From Spiroplasma sp. SV19 (GTDB lineage Bacteria > Bacillota_I > Bacilli_A > Mycoplasmatales > Mycoplasmataceae): a DNA stretch of 64,000 nucleotides. Positions 56,353-64,000 of the stretch are shown piece by piece (positions within the stretch are counted from its first letter, which is position 1; each line of letters starts with the position of its first letter). The DNA is taken from positions 1,302,001-1,366,000 of the forward strand of contig NZ_CP045455.1 of assembly GCF_030060925.1 (NCBI RefSeq). The letters run 5' to 3'. The notes below the pieces were generated by a model. It worked only from the letters and a program-made list of their open reading frames with translations, was not told where the DNA came from and did not search any database. Both the position numbers and the translations under genes were made by a program.

Positions 56353-57006
56353 ATGGCAAAAATGAAGAATTTTGTAGATGCAACTTATGATAATCAGAAT
56401 GTTTATTTAATCATTAATGATCAAAATGAAGCAATTATGATTGATGCTTCCAATGCGACAAAAGATGCAATCGAATATATTAAACAAAAAAATCTGACCT
56501 TAAAAGCTTTATTTATTACCCATGGTCATATTGATCACTATGATGGAATTGATGAAGTATTACGACAATGTCCAGATTTAAAAATTTATATTCAAAAAAT
56601 TGATTTACGATTATTATCACAACATAAAGTTGATGACGCAACTGGTGAAATTCTAGGACCAGGAATTGTCTATCCATTAACAAATCTTGTTCCATTAAGT
56701 GGCGACACAGTTGTGGAAGAAATTGGTTATCAAATTGAAATCTTCCATATTCCTGGTCATACTGCGGGAACACAAATGTTACGAATTAAAGCATTAAACT
56801 TAGTAACAACAGGGGCCAGTTTAATGCCTGATAAAACAAGTCCTGGGTATACGGGAGCAATGTGTAATGATAATTATTTTGTAACAGAATTACGTCGCAT
56901 CACAAATTTAGAACCAATATGACAGGTTTTACCTGGGCATAATAAACCATTTCTAATGCGTGATGCGCTGGAACAAAATTTAATTCCAACTGAAAATCAT
57001 TTTTAA
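56353..57006 (+). CDS. MBL-fold metallohydrolase (glyoxalase II-like)
   Basis: A 217-residue metallo-beta-lactamase-fold protein. The metal motif THGHIDH gives His57, His59, Asp61 and His62; HIPGHTAG carries the next His and VLPGHNKPF the last. Short hydrolases of this type are usually hydroxyacylglutathione hydrolase-like thioesterases or unassigned. AAAGGAGAACT precedes the ATG. Ends at a palindromic terminator. Confidence 0.9.
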
Positions 57007-57012
57007 AATAAG

Positions 57013-57042
57013 AAGTAAACGCTAATTAGCGTTTACTTTTTT
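57013..57042 (+). terminator. Palindromic terminator after the MBL-fold gene
   Basis: AAGTAAACGCTAA/TTAGCGTTTACTT, a 26-nt perfect palindrome followed by TTTT; it also faces the convergent GNAT gene. Confidence 0.88.
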
Positions 57043-57060
57043 AGTGTAAATAAAAATGCA

Positions 57061-57894
57061 TTATTTTGAGTAATGCATAACATAAGTGTTGAAATATAAA
57101 TCTTGTGGTTTAAAACCAAGTTCTTGGTATAGAGGTACTTTATCAATTGGGGCAACAATCCCAACGCTTTGATATTTTGCTTTTTGTGCTTGGCTTAATA
57201 AATGGTTTAACATTTTTTTCTCATCATTAGGATGCTCATCATCATAACTTACAATTTCACCAATGACAGCAATTGCTGCTTCAAAATAAATAATACCAGT
57301 TACAACAGGGATATCATCTTTGGTTAATGTGGCAATATAACAAAGGTTATAAGTTTGATCTAGGGCTGCTGTGCTTGTCGGTGTTGGTAGATCTTTTAAT
57401 GGTAACTCATCATCATTAACAATTTTAAGATTATTAGCACTAGTAAGTTTAGTATCATTAATTTCTTTTAGGGCTGTTAAATCGGTTGCTGCAATGAATT
57501 TTTCATTTTCTAATAGTTGCACTGTTGTGGTAAAGGTTGTTAAATCAAGTAACATCCCATTTCCAGTGCGGAAATGACTTAATCCGCTTTTTTCAAAAAA
57601 TGATCGTTCCCCTTGATTATTATCAATTGTAACGGTGCATCAGATGAATGGTGTTTTTTCTGAATAAAATTCATCAATAATTTCCCCCGCTTTGGCGAAT
57701 TGTTCTGATGTTGCTAAATGGAAACTAACAACACCATTAGTACTATTTTTTAATTGACGAGTATCAATTTGGTAAAATAAATTACTGTTATCAAACTTTG
57801 TTATTTGTAAATCATTATCATGCTTAGGGTCAATGTTGTAATTTATATAACTCACAATTAACTGGTTTAATTTTTCATTGTTAAAATTAAACAT
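57061..57894 (-). CDS. GNAT-family acetyltransferase-like protein
   Basis: A 277-residue protein, one frame with UGA Trp in FIWCTVT. The C-terminal half (VVTGIIYFEAAIAVIGEIV, LNHLLSQAQKAKYQSVGIVAP, YQELGFKP) has the GNAT pattern with the acetyl-CoA-binding motif and the Y-x-x-LGF end; the N-terminal half seems a degenerate second GNAT domain (EKSGLSHFR). Substrate unknown. GAGGAGG lies 6 nt before the ATG. Convergent with the MBL gene. Confidence 0.75.
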
Positions 57895-58079
57895 TTTAAA
57901 TCCTCCTCTTTATTGAATATAATTTTATCACTTTTTACAAACATAAAAAGTTTTTTTGTTAAGATTTATTGTTATTTAGCAATAAAATTAAAAATAAAAA
58001 ACAAGAATTGTTTTTTTCTGTTCTTTTTACATAGTTAATATATTTTTTGACAATTATAAATTATAAATTTATTATTTTG

Positions 58080-58088
58080 TGTTATAAT
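58080..58088 (+). promoter_or_regulatory. Extended -10 of the Pr6Pr-like gene
   Basis: TGTTATAAT, the same form as in front of other genes here; a TTGACA lies at 58047, too far for this -10. The 284 bases between the GNAT start and this gene hold no frame. Confidence 0.5.
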
Positions 58089-58178
58089 TTTTTTTACTTT
58101 TTTAATGATATTTACTTGTGAATTAGGACAAAAGAGACTACAATGTATGTATTATACTGACTATGAAGGAGTCTTGGC

Positions 58179-59366
58179 ATGTTTAAATGGAATCCGCGGG
58201 TACATTTTTATTTACGTTTAGCAGCGTTAATTTTATTGAGTTTGTTTTTACTACTTGATTTAATAATGGCAATTTATTATCCCCAACCAAAATTTGCTCA
58301 TTTAGGTTATGGCGAGCGGGTTTCAAATTATTATTCATTTTTTACAACACAAACAAATTATATTGTTGCCTTATATTTTTTCTTATATTTATTTGAATCA
58401 AAATTTAAAAATACAAAACCACATTATATTATTCAATTAGCAGTTACAACATATATTACTATTACAATGTTAGTTTTTTGAGTTGGAATTGTTGGACAAA
58501 AAGATCAAGCCCAACAATATCGTCCTTATCATTGAATTGCAACAATTATTTTGCACTTAATTATGCCTGTAACGATGATTACTAGTTACGTTTTAACAAC
58601 TGGTGATCATTATTACTATTATGAAGAACATCATAAAAAATATTTATGACTAATTATGTTGTATATGGTATTGTATTTAACAATTATTATTTTACGAGGA
58701 ACTTATCGTCATTTAGATGGAAAAGATCCGAACACATTATTTCCATATTTTTTCTTAAATTACTTCCAGTCTGGCGGTAATATTATGGTTGCAACTGCCT
58801 TAGTTGTCATATGTGTTGTTGCGGTATCATTACAATATTTTTACATTTTTGTTAATAATTTATTGTACTTCCGTTACTATCGAAATAAAAATGTTAAAAT
58901 TGTTCCAATTCAATATGTAATGCGAACTAATAAAGTTACAATTACTGGTTTTATTATTGGTATTGTTGTTTTAAGTTTTAATATTGTTATTAATATTTTG
59001 TATGTTAGTTATTCTACGCTCGTTGAAGATTTTTTTGACGCAGTCACGGGGATTGAAATTATTAATCACTATAGAATTGACGCTCGCGTCTTAATTGCCT
59101 TTATTTTTATTTCCATTTTAGCATTAATTGGTTTTGTTATTTGTTTTATTTATGCTATGCGTGGTCGAATTGGAGCTCGAATTGCTGGGGCGTTATTAAT
59201 GATTGTCTTAATGTTCTTTACTTGAATTTGAATTGTTGGACCAGTCTTTTGTTTAATTACGGGATTAATTATTTTTAATGGGCATGAAAAAGTAACAAAT
59301 ATTACTTTAATTGAAGCTCATAACTTACGGCAATTGAAAAAAACAACAAAGGCCCAAAAAAGTTAG
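58179..59366 (+). CDS. Pr6Pr-like membrane protein, long form
   Basis: A 395-residue protein with about nine to ten helices. FFTTQTNYIVALYFF (about 55-69) and FPYFFLNYFQSGGN (about 190-203) are the Pr6Pr signature helices, with HLIMPVTMITS between; the C-terminal 190 residues add extra helices and a basic tail. It is the longer relative of the protein at 19013-19816. UGA Trp several times. GAAGGAG lies 11 nt before the ATG. Function unknown. Confidence 0.65.
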
Positions 59367-59386
59367 TTAAGTAACCTTTATTTGGA

Positions 59387-59436
59387 AAATAATTTGTTAA
59401 TTATTAAGTAATCTTTAACAAATTATTTGCTATAAT
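59387..59436 (+). promoter_or_regulatory. 14-bp inverted repeat fused to an extended -10
   Basis: AAATAATTTGTTAA (59387-59400) and TTAACAAATTATTT (59415-59428) are perfect complements with a 14-nt loop. The second arm runs into TGC-TATAAT (59431-59436). Either the end of the upstream transcript or an operator of the permease promoter. Confidence 0.5.
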
Positions 59437-59525
59437 TAAAAAAATGATGATTTTGTTAAAAAATAATTGAAAAAACGATATTATATTTTTATATTTTGAA
59501 AAAACTAGGAAAGAGGCTATAAAAA

Positions 59526-61265
59526 ATGAAAGAACAACAGAAGACGGTTGCCCAGAGCAAGAAGTTTAGTCTGTCAGAATTAGTTTGATTAGGATTTAAT
59601 TATACTTGTGGAATTGCTTTTACTTCAGTTTATGCCACAATGATGTTTTCAGAAGCTGACCAAACTGGACAGTTTTTAGGAATGAATATGATTTGAATCT
59701 TTTTAGTCGAAGGTTTAGTAGCGGGAACTTGTGCATGAGCATTTAATAAGTTATCACAAGTGCACCCTGCCGGGAATGGTGCTAGTTATATTTATGTTCG
59801 AACAAACTTTGGGAAATTTTGAGGATGATTAATTTCATTCTTACAATATACAACATTACCAATTATTGTGACTTCACAAATTGTTTCTATGATTCGGTTA
59901 AACTTTGTTGGTTCAGGAACCTTTCTTGATACCAAAGATATGTTAGGGAATTGAGCAAACTTAACTTGAGATGCAATTGGAATTATGGTTTATATGTTAG
60001 TATCATGTACCTTATTTTTAGGAATGCGCTTATTAAAACGTTATTTAAATGCTTCTAGTTATATTAAATGAGGTTCAACAGGATTATTAATTATTGCATT
60101 GATTGCTTTATTTGCGATTAATGGAACTTCAGCGTGAGATGTGAATGCCAGTTCAAAGTATACTACTTTAAATCCAACTAATTTTTCCATTGCTTTTACC
60201 TCGTGTTTCTTTTTCTTTTTAGGATTTGAAACATATGCCACAATTGGGAAAAATGTTCGTAATCCGGAACGTAATATTGGACGTAGTATTATTTGAACGA
60301 TGGCTTTAGCAATTGTCTTTTATGTTATTGTTACAATTTTAATGTTAGGAGCAGTTGCCGGAGCATTTACCAATAATCCAAATTTACAGATTTTTCGATT
60401 ACTAGGTAATCATACTGGGAAATGAATTTATTATGCTGGTGTAATTATTATGTTAATTTGTACCATTTCATTGAAAGCAAATGTGGGAATGCAAAATGCT
60501 TTATATTCAGGAGCAATTTTAGAACCATTTGCTGTCGAAGGTTTAATGCCAAGTAAATATAAAGAATTAAATAAGGATGGAATTCCCTTTAAAGCTTCGT
60601 TTTTAAACTTAGTAATTACTTTCATCTTTGCTATGATTTGGTTATTTATCCCCGATATTATTTAGGGGGCAACGGGTGGGAATGCTGTTTTTTCATATGC
60701 TGCAATTACTGGTGAAGCATCATTAATTATGATTATTATTTATTCGTTTGTAATAATGGTTGCCTTGAAATTAGGATTTACGAAAAAAATGCGCGTAAAA
60801 GTTTGAGAAATGGTTGCCTGGTCATTAGTCTTGGTTTTCTTAATTTGACAATTTGTGCAATTCTTTATTGATTTAGGACATTCATATGATAAAGCGATTA
60901 ATCAGTTAAATACTGATGCGTCAAAAGGAATTGCAACAATTGTTTCAAATACATTAGAAATTGCTTATATTGTTGGAATGATTAGTTTTGCTATTATTTG
61001 GTATTACACATACTATTGAAAAAAATATCAAGCTCGCTTAAAAACAAATCCCCAGTTACAAGCAGAGTTAGATGCTCCTTTTATGGTAACTGATGATTGA
61101 AATTATGTCGTAAAAGAAATTCAAACTGAATTAGATTGTTATTTAATTCGTAATCAAAAAATTTATAATCATCAAGATAATCCAAATTATCAGGATGCTA
61201 AGCATATTCGCCAAGAAGCTTATCAAGCAGAAGGGGATTTACAAGAACCAGATGAAAAAGAATAA
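59526..61265 (+). pseudogene. APC-family permease interrupted by an in-frame TAG
   Basis: A 579-codon frame with TAG at codon 380 (60663-60665). Before it, LGFNYTCGIAFTSVYATM, PAGNGASYIYVRTNFGKFWGW and FFFFLGFETYATIGKNVRNPERNIGRS are APC features; after it, GATGGNAVFSYAAITGE continues the same protein without a shift to a charged tail ending EPDEKE at TAA 61263. A CAG-to-TAG change would explain it. The whole is otherwise well kept, so it is a recent mutation, a sequencing error or a suppressed stop. GAAAGAGG precedes the ATG. Confidence 0.8.
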
Positions 61266-61279
61266 AATAAATGTTATTT

Positions 61280-61311
61280 AATAAAAAGAACTGTTAACAG
61301 TTCTTTTTATT
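61280..61311. terminator. Terminator between the permease and the MFS gene
   Basis: AATAAAAAGAACTG/CAGTTCTTTTTATT, 14 bp with loop TTAA; suited for both convergent genes. Confidence 0.85.
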
Positions 61312-61318
61312 TTTAAAA

Positions 61319-62698
61319 TTAAAGAGTGGCAAGTTGTTCTTGTTGGTTGTAATGTTTTTCTCTTTTTAAGATTAACAATAATAAGATGCCTGCTAATGCA
61401 GCAAACAGGCCAATCGCCGTAATAATTGCTAAACTAATTTGGTTTGCTAATTTATTAGTTAGATAACCAGCTTCTGTTCCATATTTTTTTAATAGGATTG
61501 AATCAATTTGTCAAAACCAAGCATCAGGTGAAAAAGCAATAAATGAAATTAATCCAACAGAAGCGGCGTATTCTTTTTGACTAATATTGATTTCATAAAT
61601 TGTTGCTCAACGGTTTGTAACTAATGATCAACAAATAATTCCTAATGTTAAATAGAGAAGCACAATTAAAACTTGAATAACAATTTTTCAAGTTGATGAC
61701 ATTTGTTCAAATGAGGTTTCATAATAACCAGGTAAACTAATTGCAGTAATGGTAATTATTGATGCTAAACTTAACCCAATTACAATAAATAAAATATATT
61801 TTTGGGTACGATCAGCTAGTTTACCAGCCGGAGCACTGAAGAGAAACCGGAAAAAATATGTTCGTAAAATTCCTGCTACAACAACAATAATCGGTAGAAT
61901 TTTTAAAGCATCTTGCATAAAGGTTACAAAAACACTTAAGCCAGATTGGTACATATATACGCCCATAATTAATAAGGTAACAATTCATAATTTAAAATTT
62001 TTTAGTGTTTTACCTAATTCTTTGATATCAAAATTATTATTTTGATTTGAATTGTGATTTAGATTAGGAACAAACTTTCATAATAAAATACAATTAATAA
62101 AAATTAATCCCGAAAAAATAAAGACAAGAGTACTAAAAGCTCAATGTCCTAATGATTCGGTTCAAACATTTTCAAATAATCAAAAAACTAAATAAGCAAT
62201 TGCAATTAAAACGGTTCCAATTAATCCATTTAAACTGCCATGAATGCCATTTAGTTTGCCGTTTTCAGCTGGGGTTCCTTGTTCTGATAACAATTTTCAT
62301 AGTGCACTTCAGAAAATAAAACAAGTAATAAAACTTCATAAGGAAAAAATAACATAAACTTGAATAATTTTGCCATTAGTAATAAAAGGGATTAAACCAT
62401 ATCAAATACTAACAACACCAATCCCAGCTAAACCAATTAACGTTAATTTTTTTAAATTAAAGCGATCAGCAAAATAACCGCCAACAAAATAACTTAATAA
62501 TGCTACATATCCATAAATAGCATTAGCTTGTGAAAACTGTGATGCGCTAATTCCTAATCCTTGTGAAATTTTTACCGAGGAAATAACGTTTTTTAAGTAA
62601 AATGGCACTGCCATTACTAAGACATCAGCTAGTGCTAAAATGGCAATAATTCATATTACCTTAATACTAATTTTTTGTTGTTGTTCTGATGTTTTCAT
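61319..62698 (-). CDS. MFS transporter, probably for glycerophosphodiesters or organophosphates
   Basis: A 459-residue carrier with about twelve helices, intact in code 4. VGGYFADRFNLKKL is the MFS loop 2-3 motif and SAPAGKLADRTQKY its copy in the second half. The middle FWSALWKLLSEQGTPAENGKLNGIHGSLNG resembles the organophosphate:phosphate antiporter group (read in parts). Its gene follows a GDPD gene by 24 nt, so a glycerophosphodiester substrate is likely but not shown. AAAGGAGAC precedes the ATG. Confidence 0.8.
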
Positions 62699-62722
62699 TT
62701 TGTCTCCTTTCAAAATAAAATA

Positions 62723-63433
62723 TTATTTTAAGGTAGGATTTAAGGTTGCAATGTCACTAATATAACTATGGATAAAATCGGGGGGATATAAATTATTAAT
62801 AATTTTAAGATCCTTTGCATTTTTAAAAGTTCAAATATTTAATGGTAAATTAAGGTTTTTAATAAGAGCAACATTCTTTTTTTGTTTTGCTATTGCAATT
62901 GATGGATGCAAATAATCAAACTTGGTAATTAATGTTTGATCAATATCTTTTAAACTCTCAATTAAATAACCTTTTTTCAAAGGACTGTGCAAATTACTAA
63001 TAAATTTTAAAGCTTCATAGCCAAACGAAGAAACAATAATTTCTGCTTTTGTTTTTGTCTGCAGTAGTAACAATGCTTGTTTAATTAAATTAAATTCTTG
63101 TTCATTATAACGATCTGGTTTGATTTCAACATTAATTATTTGATATTGTTTAGCAATTTTATTAATAAAATCATCAATAAATAAGGGTGGCAAAAATTTC
63201 GGATTTTTTTTAAAAAAATCAAGTTCTTTAATTTCTTGATAGGTAAAATGACGAACAGTTTTATTCACATTGCCAATTCTTTTAAAATTATGGTCATGAA
63301 AAATAATAATTTGACGATCTTTAGTCATACGAATATCAAATTCAACGCCAGGACAAGTTTTTAATGCATTAATAAAATCAACCATACGGTTTTCTCCGGT
63401 GGGACTACGAAAGCCTCGATGTGCAATTAACAT
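62723..63433 (-). CDS. Glycerophosphodiester phosphodiesterase
   Basis: A 236-residue GDPD-family TIM barrel releasing glycerol-3-phosphate from glycerophosphodiesters. IAHRGFRSPTGEN (3-15) holds the first catalytic His and Glu, VEFDIRMTKDRQIIIFHDH (about 30-48) the metal Glu/Asp and the second His, and VEIKPDR the next Glu. UGA Trp in NIWTFKN. The ATG at 63433 is preferred: AGGAAGGAA precedes it, while the upstream extension is not family-like. With glpO and glpK elsewhere, it would feed glycerol-3-phosphate into H2O2-producing metabolism. Confidence 0.9.
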
Positions 63434-63534
63434 AAATAAATTCCTTCCTTTATAAATATTAAATAATATATTTGCAAATAATTTGCTAAGAATTATTAAC
63501 AAACATTTTAATTAATATTATTTTTTGATAATTT

Positions 63535-63563
63535 TTGGTAAGGTTATCTAATTTAATTATAAT
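63535..63563 (+). promoter_or_regulatory. Promoter upstream of the right-edge gene
   Basis: TTGGTA (63535-63540) and TATAAT (63558-63563), 17-nt spacer. Just after lies TAATGCT…AGCATTA, a 7-bp inverted repeat. The next start is about 137 nt away, so a long leader or a separate transcript is possible. Confidence 0.5.
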
Positions 63564-63699
63564 GCTTTTTGAAAATAATTAGCATTAAAATAAATAAATG
63601 ATAGTATTAAATTAAAGACTATGAGAATTTTACATTAATTTAAATAGCACTTATTTATGTATATAAGGTAAATGTTAAAGATAGTTGGAGAATAAGATT

Positions 63700-63957
63700 A
63701 TGGATTATATATGTTTATATAAAAATCTCAAAAAAATAAATCAATTTGATTTTAATTATGAAAAAATGTTAAAAAAATTTAAGAGTATTAAACTTATTTT
63801 GACTAAAAATAATTTTATTTCTGAAGATCAAATAGAATTAAAAGGTTCAATAAAAACAAAAACTGTTTATTTTAAGAAGAACTGGAAAGATAACGATTTA
63901 GACATTCTGATAAAATATAATGAAAGTAAATTGGATATTAAAAATTTAAAAAAATAA
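63700..63957 (+). pseudogene. N-terminal part of a nucleotidyltransferase-like protein, apparently frameshifted
   Basis: 85 residues from ATG 63700 to TAA 63955, with TTGGAG 9 nt upstream. IELKGSIKTKT followed by NDLDILIKYN fits the GS…DxD nucleotide-binding core of minimal or CD-NTase-type nucleotidyltransferases, preceded by a helix (YEKMLKKFKSI) as in CD-NTases. One more A in the seven-A run at 63948-63954 would continue the protein as KIKESIYIFLKKILKK to the window edge. So it is probably broken, mis-sequenced, or a short protein in fact. The rest lies outside the window. Confidence 0.5.
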
Positions 63958-64000
63958 AAGAAAGTATCTATATTTTTTTAAAAAAATATTGAAGAAAACA

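Overview
The window is about 64 kb of AT-rich DNA from a mollicute, most likely a Spiroplasma. Many reading frames make sense only when UGA is read as Trp: genes such as nrdJ, glpK, the ABC permease and the MFS carrier look broken in the standard code but are intact in code 4. The lipoproteins share a signal peptide with the lipobox Cys at residue 24, and the order dnaD, recU, gpsB, rnpB is an ancestral Firmicutes arrangement. I saw no rRNA, tRNA, CRISPR array, insertion sequence or prophage.

Layout. 1-6.6 kb: the end of rmuC, a YhfX/ornithine-type racemase, an aldo/keto reductase, a lipoprotein, trpS and eno. 6.6-10.2 kb: the glycerol operon glpF-glpO-glpK on the minus strand. 10.3-19.8 kb: hpt, an ECF S component, an SGNH hydrolase, coaE-rsmE, small membrane proteins and lipoproteins, an oxidoreductase, deoC, a frameshifted aldose-1-epimerase and a Pr6Pr-like membrane protein. 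20.0-22.3 kb: HU, dnaD, recU, gpsB and the RNase P RNA. 22.4-34.1 kb: a His-rich ECF-like membrane protein, an ABC exporter, an alpha/beta hydrolase, and a large lipoprotein next to a 1450-residue FtsX-type permease (the MOLPALP arrangement).

34.2-46.8 kb is an amino-sugar catabolic island with two units, each led by an RpiR-type regulator. The first matches the Enterococcus EF_0829-EF_0839 cluster: PRD protein, SFCGS protein, DUF4312, DUF4311, DUF4310, amidohydrolase, a DgaE-like PLP enzyme and a DgaF-like aldolase. Its DUF4310 protein carries an unusual coiled-coil N-terminus of about 350 residues. The second is a MurNAc pathway (murR-like, murP, murQ, mupG), notable in a wall-less lineage.

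46.9-51.4 kb is the most striking region. A class II, adenosylcobalamin-dependent ribonucleotide reductase (nrdJ) lies next to a convergent two-gene operon, a membrane-anchored DUF4430/transcobalamin-like protein and an ECF S component, led by a recognisable cobalamin riboswitch. I read this as a cobalamin acquisition-and-use module. Between the two lies a possible orphan non-coding RNA with a pseudoknot-like fold. The remainder (51.5-64 kb) holds a Cof-type phosphatase, an alpha/beta hydrolase, two APC permeases (one with an in-frame amber codon), an OB-fold-like protein, an MBL-fold hydrolase, a GNAT protein, another Pr6Pr-like protein, a GDPD-MFS operon, and at the right edge the start of a nucleotidyltransferase-like gene that appears frameshifted.

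All assignments come from reading the sequence by eye; no database search was run.
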